From an uncultured Oscillospiraceae bacterium (GTDB lineage: Bacteria > Bacillota > Clostridia > Oscillospirales > Oscillospiraceae): DNA of 30,481 nucleotides. Below, piece by piece: positions 21,643 through 28,189 of the stretch; the stretch's first letter is position 1, and the number at the start of each line of letters is the position of its first letter. The translations under genes and the position numbers were made by a program. The stretch is taken from contig CAKTXA010000030.1 of the NCBI GenBank assembly GCA_934631005.1, positions 1 to 30,481 on the forward strand. Direction: 5' to 3'. The notes beneath the pieces were generated by a model that searched no databases, was not told the origin of the DNA, and worked only from the letters and a program-made list of their open reading frames with translations.

Positions 21643-22467
21643 TTAGTCGTACCAGGCGGCAGGGCCCTTTTTGATCTGCCGGTACTGGTCGCCGTCGTGG
21701 CCGAAGATGACCTGCGCGTTGTAGCGCTCGGCCAGCTTGTGGATGCGCTCGGCGGTCTTCATATAGCCACGGGTGTCGTAGGCCGCGCCGGGATAGCAGA
21801 TGGGGTAGCCGTAGTTTTTCGCGGTGTTGAGCGTGTCGGAGGCGAGGATGAACGAGCCGCTGTTCGGCAGCGTGACGAGCAGGCCCAGCATCCCGAACGT
21901 GTGGCCGGAGCCGAAGTTCAGGATCTTCACGCCGTCTATCAGGTCGATCTCCGCTTCGTCGTCGGAGACGGTGTTCCAGTCAAGGCCGGCGTCCAGCCAG
22001 TGGCGGATGTCGTTGCGGATATAGGCCGCCATGCCCTTATTGACGGCGTAGAGCTTCATGGTTTGGGCAAGCTCCGTGTCGCTGACGATGATCTTGCTCT
22101 TCGTGAAGTACTCCAGACAGCCTGCGTGATCCTCGTGCAGGTGGGAGAGGACGACGTAGTCCACATCGTCCGGCGTATAGCCGATGGCCTTGAGGTTATC
22201 GACGATGAAGCTGTGCTCGTCAAATTCCACGGGGGTCTTGCGGCGGTTTTCGGAGTCCCAGCGTTCGGTCATGGCGTCGGGATGGGCGCCGGTGTCGAAC
22301 AGGACGAGGCCCTTGTCGTTTTCCACGAGGAAGCAGGAGATCGGCGATTCCGCCCAGATGCTGCTGGTCTCGTGATGGTTCGCGTCGCCGAGCGTGGCGA
22401 GGCAGACGAGGTTGTTGAGGTCGCAGCGGATCATGCCGCCGGAAAAGACGTACATTTTCTGATTCAT
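21643..22467 (-). CDS. MBL-fold metallo-hydrolase of the N-acyl-homoserine-lactonase-like family
   Basis: A 274-residue metallo-beta-lactamase-fold hydrolase. The dinuclear metal motif is SHLHEDHAG (His109, His111, Asp113, His114), followed by a His in FGSGHTFGMLG, an Asp in LASDTLN and a late His in VIFGHDGDQ. The layout is that of AiiA/AttM-type lactonases. No signal peptide is seen, so it acts in the cytosol. As the second gene of a sugar-uptake operon it more likely opens a sugar lactone or ester than a quorum signal. AAGGAG stands before the ATG. The reaction is not proven by sequence. Confidence 0.85.
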   Translation of the reverse strand: MNQKMYVFSGGMIRCDLNNLVCLATLGDANHHETSSIWAESPISCFLVENDKGLVLFDTGAHPDAMTERWDSENRRKTPVEFDEHSFIVDNLKAIGYTPDDVDYVVLSHLHEDHAGCLEYFTKSKIIVSDTELAQTMKLYAVNKGMAAYIRNDIRHWLDAGLDWNTVSDDEAEIDLIDGVKILNFGSGHTFGMLGLLVTLPNSGSFILASDTLNTAKNYGYPICYPGAAYDTRGYMKTAERIHKLAERYNAQVIFGHDGDQYRQIKKGPAAWYD

Positions 22468-22509
22468 GGCGTTACTCCTTTTTGATCAAAGTCGGATACC
22501 GAATGGGAA

Positions 22510-22545
22510 GGCTCCTGCCATACCGGGTCGGATACGGCAGGAGCC
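22510..22545 (-). other. Intercistronic hairpin after the binding-protein gene
   Basis: GGCTCCTGCC (22510-22519) and GGCAGGAGCC (22536-22545) pair perfectly around a 16-base, partly paired loop. It lacks a T-run on the minus strand. A stem behind the first gene of an ABC operon commonly protects that message from 3' decay and gives an excess of binding protein. Confidence 0.78.
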
Positions 22546-22560
22546 CGATCGTATTTCGGA

Positions 22561-23685
22561 TCACTTCAGAACGAGTTCGCTCTCGTAGATGCTCATGTCG
22601 ATGGTGTCAATATTGCTGGCGTCATAGACGGTGCAGGCGCGGTTGATGACCTTGTCGACTTCCTTGCCCTCGACGCAGAAGGCGTAGACGGCGTCGATGA
22701 TGTCAAAGCCGGTGCCGTATTCGCCGACGTCGATCGTGGCGGCCATTTCGCCGTTCTTGATGGCGTTGATGCCGTCCTCGGTGCAGCCGAAGCCGACCAC
22801 ATGGACCTGATCGAGCAGCGCGCGCTCCTTGATGACGGTCAGACCGCCGAGCACCATCTCGTCATACGGGCCGTAGAGGATGGTCAGGTCGGGGTTCGCG
22901 GTCAGGATGCTCTCGGTGACGGTGGTGCCGTCCTCACGGGTCCAGTTTGCAGTCTGGGAGGCGACGACCTGCAGGTTCTCGTTATCGGCGATGGCGTCGT
23001 TGAAGCCGTTCATGCGCATGGTGTTCAGAACGCCGGGGTAGCCTTCCAGCACGCCGATCTTCTGCGCTTCGGCGCCGTACTGATCCTTGACCCAGGTGCC
23101 GATGTCATAGCCGGCCTCGTACTGGTCATAGCCCAGGCTGCTGACGTACATATAGTTGTCCTTGTCCAGCTCGGACATGTTGAACATGAACACGGGGATG
23201 TCGGCCTTCATGGCGTCGCGGAGGTAGGGGAGCATGGAAGCGTCGCTCTCGGTGGACAGGACGATGGCGTCAACGCCCTGCTGGATGAGGTTTTCCATGA
23301 TGTCGCCCTGCTCGGTGATGGAGCTGGTGTTGCCGGACGGAGCCTGAACGATGACGTTGATGTCCCAGCCCTTGTCGGCGACTTCCTGAATGGCGCCCTT
23401 GATGGTCATGGTATACGAGGTGTTCATCGTGATGGGGACGATCGCGACGTTCAGGGTGCGGTCGGTGATCGTGCGGGGCGCGACGGTGTAGACAGTTTCC
23501 TCAGCGGCGGGCGCTTCGGTGTCAGCGGGGGCTTCGGCGTCGGTGCTGGCGTCGGTGTCGGTCGCGGCCGGGGTCTCGGCGGCGGCAGGCTGCTCGGCCT
23601 GTGCGGGCTGCTGATTCGAGGTCGCGCAAGCTGCCAGCGACAGGCACAGGATGGCTGCAAGAAGCAGTGCGATCAGTTTTTTCAT
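22561..23685 (-). CDS. Sugar ABC transporter substrate-binding lipoprotein
   Basis: A 374-residue extracellular lipoprotein. MKKLIALLLAAILCLSLAAC is a lipoprotein signal peptide with the lipobox ending at Cys20. A 45-residue Ala/Thr/Asp/Glu/Pro-rich linker follows, then a type 1 periplasmic-binding fold (Peripla_BP_4) from about residue 75: LNVAIVPITMNTSYTMTIKGAIQ, LIQQGVDAIVLSTESDASMLP, VVGFGCTEDGINAIKNGEMAATI. It captures a monosaccharide for the ATPase and permease encoded downstream. GGAGG precedes the ATG. It is the first gene of the operon, behind a strong promoter. The ligand cannot be read from sequence. Confidence 0.93.
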   Translation of the reverse strand: MKKLIALLLAAILCLSLAACATSNQQPAQAEQPAAAETPAATDTDASTDAEAPADTEAPAAEETVYTVAPRTITDRTLNVAIVPITMNTSYTMTIKGAIQEVADKGWDINVIVQAPSGNTSSITEQGDIMENLIQQGVDAIVLSTESDASMLPYLRDAMKADIPVFMFNMSELDKDNYMYVSSLGYDQYEAGYDIGTWVKDQYGAEAQKIGVLEGYPGVLNTMRMNGFNDAIADNENLQVVASQTANWTREDGTTVTESILTANPDLTILYGPYDEMVLGGLTVIKERALLDQVHVVGFGCTEDGINAIKNGEMAATIDVGEYGTGFDIIDAVYAFCVEGKEVDKVINRACTVYDASNIDTIDMSIYESELVLK

Positions 23686-23772
23686 TTCAGTTCCTCCATA
23701 AGTTGTTGTATATTCAGCGTGCGGCCCGTCAGGAGCGCGCGGTGAACACGGGGTCGGGCGATGGGAGTTTTG

Positions 23773-23843
23773 AATGATTGAAAATGATTATTTATAGCAA
23801 ATAATCATTCATTATAACTCTGTTTCGCTCTGTTGCAATCATT
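23773..23843. promoter_or_regulatory. Palindromic operator array, probable DeoR-regulator site
   Basis: AATGATTATTT (23783-23793) and AAATAATCATT (23799-23809) form a perfect 11-base inverted repeat with a five-base centre. Further AATGATT or AATCATT half-sites lie at 23773-23779 and 23837-23843. The last one overlaps the operon's -10 box and the palindrome lies 25-50 bases downstream of the expected start point, a good arrangement for repression with looping or cooperative binding. The divergent DeoR-family gene is the natural candidate to bind here. Confidence 0.65.
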
Positions 23844-23869
23844 ATAGGATCGTCGCGAGTCAAAGTCAA
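23841..23869 (-). promoter_or_regulatory. Main promoter of the sugar operon
   Basis: On the minus strand TTGACT (plus 23864-23869), a 17-base spacer and TATAAT (plus 23841-23846): five and six matches to consensus. A second TATAAT at plus 23811-23816 has a weaker TTGCAA 16 bases away. The leader to the first gene is about 150 bases. Confidence 0.82.
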
Positions 23870-24013
23870 CAAGCGACCGGGATCCCGGCCGCTTTTCTGC
23901 GAAATATCCGATTTTGGGACACTTATTTTGTGCAGTTTGAATATGGATGATTCCAGTTATCGACATGTGAGTAAAATACAGGGCTGGACTTTGTATTTTT
24001 TTGTATTTTATGC

Positions 24014-24042
24014 TTGAAATGTCGTGAAATATGTGATAAATT
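24014..24042 (+). promoter_or_regulatory. Probable promoter of the DeoR-family gene
   Basis: TTGAAA (24014-24019), a 17-base spacer and TAAATT (24037-24042), a moderate -10, in AT-rich DNA 48 bases before the start codon. The remaining AT-rich sequence at 23870-24013 shows no other clear site. Confidence 0.5.
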
Positions 24043-24089
24043 TTGATTAAAACTAAGACGTTTCGGAATTTGAAGGGAGGACGTGTGAT

Positions 24090-24863
24090 TTGATCTTATC
24101 CGGCAGACAGCAGGAGCTTCTGAATATGATCCGGGAAGCGAAAACGATCCGCGTACAGGAGCTGATCGACACCATGAGCGCCTCGGCCGCCACGGTGCGG
24201 CGGGACATCGCGTTTTTGGAGTCGGAGGGGCTGATCTTCCGCACCCGGGGTGAGGTGCATCTGGCGGCGGCCGATCACGCGGCTGTGCCGCCGTATTACG
24301 CGCGCAGCACGGTGCATTCGCAGGCCAAGAACCAGATCGCAAGGTATGCGCTGGGGCTGGTGGAGGACAATATGAACATCGCCATCGACTCCGGCAGCAC
24401 CACGGCGGCGTTTGCGCAGAAGCTGACGGAGCGGCGGCTGACGGTGGCGACGAATTCGCTGGACGTATCCTATATCCTTGCCAAAAGCCCCTCGCAGGTC
24501 ATCTCCTGCGGCGGGCTGCTGCAAAGCGAGAATATGTGCTTTGTCGGCCCGGAAGCGCAGAGCTTTTTTTCCAAGATCGAGGTGGACATCGCGTTTCTCG
24601 GCGCGTCCGGCCTGCGCGCGAGCGCGGGGCTCACGACGTCCTCGCCGCTGCAGTACGATATAAAGCGCGCCATCCTGCGCGCCGCGAACCGGCGGTATGT
24701 GCTGATGGATTCATCGAAGCTGCTGTCGTCGCATTTGTACGTGTTTGCGGAGTTTTCGGAGATCGACGCCATCATCACCAACGCCGCCGCCCCCGGCTCC
24801 GAAGAGGCCGCCGTCCTGCAAAACCTGCAGGACGCCGGCATCCAGGTCATCTGCACGCCATAA
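24090..24863 (+). CDS. DeoR/GlpR-family transcriptional regulator
   Basis: A 257-residue regulator. Residues 3-57 form the DeoR winged helix-turn-helix (SGRQQELLNMI, RVQELIDTMSASAATVRRDIAFLESEGLI). The C-terminal DeoRC sensor domain (about 75-235) has NIAIDSGSTTAAFAQKL, VATNSLDV, CGGLLQSENMCFVGPEA and FLGASGLRASAGLTT, the usual sugar-phosphate-binding motifs. It starts with TTG, with GGGAGG nine bases before. It is divergent from the 12-gene sugar operon and most likely represses it until a phosphorylated intermediate binds. That implies a sugar phosphate arises in the pathway, although no kinase is encoded in the operon. Confidence 0.92.
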   Translation: MILSGRQQELLNMIREAKTIRVQELIDTMSASAATVRRDIAFLESEGLIFRTRGEVHLAAADHAAVPPYYARSTVHSQAKNQIARYALGLVEDNMNIAIDSGSTTAAFAQKLTERRLTVATNSLDVSYILAKSPSQVISCGGLLQSENMCFVGPEAQSFFSKIEVDIAFLGASGLRASAGLTTSSPLQYDIKRAILRAANRRYVLMDSSKLLSSHLYVFAEFSEIDAIITNAAAPGSEEAAVLQNLQDAGIQVICTP

Positions 24864-24872
24864 AACAAAAAA

Positions 24873-24916
24873 GTCCGGCGAGGTTTCTAAGGAAACCTCG
24901 CCGGACAGTTGTTTTT
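24873..24916 (+). terminator. Intrinsic terminator of the DeoR-family gene
   Basis: GTCCGGCGAGGTTTC (24873-24887) and GAAACCTCGCCGGAC (24892-24906) form a perfect 15-pair stem followed by AGTTGTTTTTA. An A-rich run before the stem makes it potentially bidirectional. Confidence 0.93.
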
Positions 24917-24980
24917 ATATTGTATGTACCCGGACAAATTCATAAGATCCTCCAGTATGTACGTAGGGGGCAGCACATCC

Positions 24981-25120
24981 GCCGCCTTCCGGCGTCCGCG
25001 CCTACTTATTCACGATTCACTATTACCCTATTACTTCCCAAAATCGGCTGGGTCGTTTTTTAGTGAAGAGTGAATAGTGAAAAGTGAATAAGTAAAGCCG
25101 CCCTCCGGCGGCCGCGCTGA
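24981..25120. repeat. AT-rich inverted repeat flanked by GC-rich palindromic copies
   Basis: ACTTATTCAC... (25004-25024) and its near-complement ending GTGAATAAGT (25073-25093) match at 19 of 21 positions around a 48-base centre. Outside each arm lies a copy of a CCGCCNTCCGGCG-CCGCGC palindrome, at about 24981-25000 and 25097-25117. It continues into other small palindromes (CAATTC/GAATTG near 25130-25153 and GGCGGGATCCGCC near 25160). It is non-coding and resembles a decayed miniature element. The stretch 24917-25318 holds no gene apart from this and the tRNA-like fragment. Confidence 0.55.
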
Positions 25121-25194
25121 GTGGCGCGGCAATTCGGAGCGCAGCGGAGAATTGTCATAGGCGGGATCCGCCCTGCTGGGGGATGACTGAATGG

Positions 25195-25310
25195 GGAGGG
25201 GCAGGACTCGAACCTCATCGTCGCGAAAAACGTGCCACCGGCACGTTTTTCTGCTCCTCACTCCATGCACGTCAAGCGATTGACGTGCATGGCTCAGCTC
25301 GAACCCGCAT
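25195..25310 (-). pseudogene. Scrambled tRNA-like remnant with two perfect hairpins
   Basis: On the plus strand GCAGGACTCGAACCT (25201-25215) matches the T-arm side of the nearby tRNA-Val, and CCATGCACGTCAAGC (25263-25277) matches its anticodon arm exactly. Between them is an inserted perfect hairpin, AAAAACGTGCC/GGCACGTTTTT (25226-25236/25240-25250). The anticodon-arm piece is itself one half of a 13-pair perfect palindrome (25263-25275/25280-25292, loop GCGA), followed by CTCAGCT. It cannot fold as a tRNA. It looks like partial copies of tRNA-Val that have been rearranged. Confidence 0.6.
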
Positions 25311-25319
25311 GAAGACCAT

Positions 25320-25354
25320 AAAAAAGCATCACCCCTTGCGGGATGATGCTTTTT
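25320..25354 (-). terminator. Terminator of the tRNA-Val gene
   Basis: GCATCA (25326-25331) and TGATGC (25344-25349), with three inner G-C pairs, form the stem; the minus-strand tail is six T. It lies directly after the encoded CCA and may act in both directions. Confidence 0.85.
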
Positions 25355-25355
25355 A

Positions 25356-25432
25356 TGGTGGACAGTACAGGACTCGAACCTGTGACCCCATGCACGTCAA
25401 GCATGTGCTCATACCAGCTGAGCTAACTGTCC
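25356..25432 (-). tRNA. tRNA-Val, anticodon GAC
   Basis: Read on the minus strand: acceptor GGACAGT pairs with ACTGTCC; the D-arm is GCTC-AGCTGGTAT-GAGC; the anticodon arm is CATGC-TTGACGT-GCATG, with anticodon GAC in a seven-base loop; the variable loop is GGGTC; the T-arm is ACAGG-TTCGAGT-CCTGT. Discriminator A is followed by a genomically encoded CCA (25356-25358). All stems pair fully. It reads GUC (and GUU) valine codons. No other intact tRNA is adjacent. Confidence 0.95.
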
Positions 25433-25482
25433 ATCGCGAGGGTTATTATATAAAATCCCCCGGGATTTGTCAAGAACGAATT

Positions 25483-26865
25483 TTATTTTTCTGCGGATGG
25501 GATCGCTGCGGCGTTTGGGGTGGCGCCGAGATGGCGGCAGCAGCGGAGGAAGTACAGCATCTCCGCCGCGGCGGTGAGCACCCACGAGAACGCGTACAGC
25601 AGATACAGCGATGGGATGGTGCGGAAATGCGCGAAGATCGTATACACCCACACCACGCGGAACACGCACGAGCCGAGGATGACGATGACCGTCGGCACAA
25701 AGCTGCGACCGATGCCGCGGCAGGCGGCGATGGTGCAGTCCATAAAGGCGCTGATGGCATACGACCACCACATGATCTGCAGCCGCTGCATCCCCGCGGC
25801 CACGACCGGCGCTTCGTTCGTGAACAGGTACAAAAACGGCTCGCCGCACACCCGGAACGCAGCGCCCAGCACGGCTGCGATCAAAAATGAATAGCCGAGA
25901 CTGATATAGTAGCTGTGCATCATGCGGTCCTTTTTGCCAGCGCCCCAGTTCTGGCCCATAAAGCTGGAGCAGGCGGTGTAGAACGCGGCCATGACGTTAT
26001 AGATGACGTTATCCACATTCGCCGCGGCGGAGTTGCCGGAGACCATGGTGGAGTCGAACGAGTTGACGCCCGCCTGGATGAACAGGTTGGCCACGGCGAA
26101 GATCATATGCTGGATGCCCGACGGGATGCCGAGCGACAGCAGCCGCCCCGCCTCCTGCGGGTGCAGGCGCAGCAGCTTCCTGCGCAGGCGGCAGCAGTCG
26201 TTCAGCCGGTGCAGATGCAGCAGGATGAGCACAGCCGAGAGATACTGCGAGATGACGCTCGCCAGCGCCACGCCGTCGGCGGCCATTTTGCAGACGATGA
26301 CGAAAAACAGGTTCAGGATCACGTTCAGCACGCCCGCGGCGGTGAGATAGGCCAGGGGGCGCTTCGTGTCGCCGCTGGCGCTGAGCACGGCGTTGCCGAA
26401 GTTGAAGATGCCGAGCGCGGGCATCCCCAGCGCGTAGATGCGGAAATACAGCACCGCCCCGGCGATGAGATCGTCCTTCGTGCGCAGCAGCGCCAGCATG
26501 GGCTGCGCGAGGAAGTAGCACAGCGCCGCGATCAGCACGCCCGCCGCCGTGCACAGCAGCAGAGACGTGTGCACGCACGCGCTCGTATTTTCCTCCTGCC
26601 GCGCGCCGAGATACTGCGCCACGCGCACGTTGACGCCGTTGGACAGACCGATGAGAAAGCCCGTAAAGAGCGTGACGAGCGTGGACGTAGAGCCGACGGA
26701 GCCGAGCGCCGTGGCGCTGGAGAATTTGCCGACCACGGCGACGTCCGCCATATTGAACAGTACCTGCAAAAGCTGCGAAAAGATCAGCGGCACGCTGAAC
26801 AGCAGAATATTGCGAAATAAAGAGCCGTCTGTCAGGCTGACGGCGGCGGAAGCACGGCGCGGCAT
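25483..26865 (-). CDS. MATE-family multidrug/metabolite efflux transporter
   Basis: A 460-residue membrane protein with about 12 transmembrane helices in two similar halves. MATE proteins export organic cations, drugs or metabolites against a sodium or proton gradient. The N-terminal half begins ILLFSVPLIFSQLLQVLFNMADVAVVGKF with GLSNGVNVRVAQYLGA, and the second half includes LLSLGIPSGIQHMIFAVANLFIQAGVNSF and a GQNWGAGKKDR loop, all family hallmarks. AGGAGGGT before the ATG supports the start. Its own promoter and a leader hairpin precede it. Substrate is unknown, and there is no clear link to the neighbouring rhamnose genes. Confidence 0.92.
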   Translation of the reverse strand: MPRRASAAVSLTDGSLFRNILLFSVPLIFSQLLQVLFNMADVAVVGKFSSATALGSVGSTSTLVTLFTGFLIGLSNGVNVRVAQYLGARQEENTSACVHTSLLLCTAAGVLIAALCYFLAQPMLALLRTKDDLIAGAVLYFRIYALGMPALGIFNFGNAVLSASGDTKRPLAYLTAAGVLNVILNLFFVIVCKMAADGVALASVISQYLSAVLILLHLHRLNDCCRLRRKLLRLHPQEAGRLLSLGIPSGIQHMIFAVANLFIQAGVNSFDSTMVSGNSAAANVDNVIYNVMAAFYTACSSFMGQNWGAGKKDRMMHSYYISLGYSFLIAAVLGAAFRVCGEPFLYLFTNEAPVVAAGMQRLQIMWWSYAISAFMDCTIAACRGIGRSFVPTVIVILGSCVFRVVWVYTIFAHFRTIPSLYLLYAFSWVLTAAAEMLYFLRCCRHLGATPNAAAIPSAEK

Positions 26866-26888
26866 GATCGCACCCTCCTTTTAGATCA

Positions 26889-26914
26889 GGCTCCCCCAAA
26901 AACCGGGGGGAGCC
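26889..26914 (-). promoter_or_regulatory. Hairpin at the 5' end of the MATE transcript
   Basis: GGCTCCCCC (26889-26897) and GGGGGAGCC (26906-26914) pair perfectly. Given the -10 box at 26920-26925, transcription would start near 26913, so the stem would begin within a base or two of the 5' end. It is not followed by a T-run. A 5'-terminal stem can protect mRNA from decay; alternatively it belongs to the terminator of the upstream AraC gene. Confidence 0.6.
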
Positions 26915-26919
26915 AGCCC

Positions 26920-26948
26920 ATTATATAGCATCCATTTTGCGCCGTCAA
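26920..26948 (-). promoter_or_regulatory. Promoter of the MATE gene
   Basis: On the minus strand TTGACG (plus 26943-26948), a 17-base spacer and TATAAT (plus 26920-26925). Confidence 0.82.
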
Positions 26949-26954
26949 GGTACC

Positions 26955-26989
26955 AAAATTGCCCGTTTTCCCAAGGGAAAACGGGCAAT
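26955..26989 (-). terminator. Terminator of the AraC-family gene
   Basis: ATTGCCCGTTTTCCC (26958-26972) and GGGAAAACGGGCAAT (26975-26989) form a 15-pair stem whose minus-strand tail is a short TTTT. The tip must open by one or two pairs. It sits just upstream of the MATE promoter. Confidence 0.72.
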
Positions 26990-27038
26990 CACAGCTTTTT
27001 GAAAAGAGACCGGCGAAGCGGTTTCCGTTTGAGGGCCC

Positions 27039-27926
27039 TCAGGGCCCAATACTGGGCCAGAGGCGGCGGTATTCCTGCGGGGTCAGGCCCTCCTGCTTTT
27101 TGAACTGGTGGGTGAAGTAGCTGAGATTTTCAATGCCCACGGCGTGGGCGATCTCGCCGATGGACTGGCGGGTGGTGCGCATGAGCTCCTTGGCGCGGGT
27201 CATGCGCAGGTAGATGAGATACTCCGTGGGCGACTGGCCGATATAGCGCTTGAACTGCTTTTGAAGATAGAAGGGGTTGAGATTGAACGCCGCGCCCAGC
27301 CGGTCCAGCGTGACCTTTTCGCGGCTGTGCTCCACGAGGTACAGCTGGATGGCGCGGATATGCTGCGGCACGGCGCTGCCCGCCGCACTTTGCAGCGGGG
27401 CGAGGACACATTCGGTGATGAGCTGCGTGAGCAGGCACGCGGCGCGCAGGTCCATCTCCTGCTGCTTGCCGTCCGCGGGATCCAGCTCCAGAAGCGAGCG
27501 CATCGTGTCATACGCGCCGGACACGGCGGGCAGGGCGCACACCGGCTCGCCGCCGTTGTTGTTCAGAAACGCGTCGTAGTAAAACCGCGCGTTCGCGCCG
27601 TAAAAATGCACCCACAGCACGTGCCAGCTGTCCGCGTGCGGGCTGGTGCGGTAGTCGTGCCAGCTGCGGCAGTCGATCCAGTAAAACTTGCCCGCGCCCA
27701 CAGCGTAGCTGCTGCCGCCGTATTGCAGCGTGCCGCTGCCGGAGACGGTGAGCTTGATGAGGAACGAGTCAAAGCCCTCGCGCGTGGTGAAGTACTCCGG
27801 CCCGGCAAAAAAATCGCCCGACTCCTGCAAATACAGGAGCGACGCCTTCGATGCGCCCGTGGCCGAGACCATGTTCCAGCGGGAATTGGGCGCCAGATCG
27901 AGATGATATTGCAGCTTCAGCTCCAT
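27039..27926 (-). CDS. AraC-family transcriptional regulator (probable rhamnose activator)
   Basis: A 295-residue regulator. The N-terminal half is an AraC-type cupin sensing domain (LTVSGSGTLQYGGSSYAVGAGKFYWIDC, then HVLWVHFYG). The C-terminal 100 residues carry two helix-turn-helix motifs: VTLDRLGAAFNLNPFYLQKQFKRYIGQSPTEYL and SIGEIAHAVGIENLSYFTHQFKKQEGLTPQEYR. GGAGG precedes the ATG. It is divergent from L-rhamnose isomerase across 263 bases holding three ACGGT repeats, which argues that it activates rhaA in response to rhamnose and may control itself. The sugar sensed is inferred from context only. Confidence 0.92.
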   Translation of the reverse strand: MELKLQYHLDLAPNSRWNMVSATGASKASLLYLQESGDFFAGPEYFTTREGFDSFLIKLTVSGSGTLQYGGSSYAVGAGKFYWIDCRSWHDYRTSPHADSWHVLWVHFYGANARFYYDAFLNNNGGEPVCALPAVSGAYDTMRSLLELDPADGKQQEMDLRAACLLTQLITECVLAPLQSAAGSAVPQHIRAIQLYLVEHSREKVTLDRLGAAFNLNPFYLQKQFKRYIGQSPTEYLIYLRMTRAKELMRTTRQSIGEIAHAVGIENLSYFTHQFKKQEGLTPQEYRRLWPSIGP

Positions 27927-27989
27927 GGATACCTCCGAATGCCAAGATGACGATAAAACTCGCCAAGATACCGCATCGTCAGAAAATTC

Positions 27990-28081
27990 TTACGGTGCTA
28001 TTATAAAAATGAACGGATGAAAAGGCAACAGAAATTACGGTATCTATGATTTTTCGTGGAAAATACACAAAAATACACGGT
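27990..28081. promoter_or_regulatory. Repeated TTACGGT sites between araC-type gene and rhaA
   Basis: TTACGGT followed by a TAT-rich tail occurs at 27990-27996 and 28035-28041, 45 bases apart in the same orientation. A third ACGGT, followed by AAAAATAT, lies at 28077-28081, 40 bases further. The first lies just downstream of the AraC gene's own -10 box and the other two lie upstream of rhaA. Direct repeats of this kind are typical of AraC-family operators. Confidence 0.5.
28000..28028 (-). promoter_or_regulatory. Promoter of the AraC-family gene
   Basis: On the minus strand TTGCCT (plus 28023-28028), a 17-base spacer and TATAAT (plus 28000-28005). No equally good plus-strand promoter was found for rhaA, which fits activator-dependent expression. 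Confidence 0.75.
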
Positions 28082-28156
28082 AAAAATATCGCATCTGTCA
28101 AACGCCGCGCAAAGCGCAGCATAGTGCCAGGAAAAAGTCGAGATAACGATAATTTA

Positions 28157-28172
28157 CCGGGCGCCCGCCCGG
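28157..28172 (+). other. Small hairpin before the rhaA ribosome binding site
   Basis: CCGGGC (28157-28162) and GCCCGG (28167-28172) pair around a GCCC loop, ending five bases before GGAGG. It may influence translation initiation or message stability. Confidence 0.45.
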
Positions 28173-28189
28173 AGAACGGAGGAACACAC

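Noticed and set aside
11167..23685. myo-Inositol catabolic operon
   Set aside because: Only an IolB-like gene is present; iolA, iolC, iolD, iolE and iolG are missing, and GAPDH, PGK and transketolase are not part of that pathway.
11167..23685. Sulfoquinovose or apiose transketolase pathway
   Set aside because: A split transketolase also occurs in those pathways, but their other marker genes (sulfosugar isomerases/glycosidase or apulose kinase) are not seen; not excluded, only unsupported.
23870..24089. Riboswitch or small gene in the AT-rich region before the DeoR gene
   Set aside because: No conserved riboswitch pattern was recognised and no frame with a ribosome binding site was found.
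25195..25310. Second functional tRNA gene
   Set aside because: Only T-arm and anticodon-arm pieces are present; the acceptor and D stems cannot form and a hairpin interrupts the sequence.
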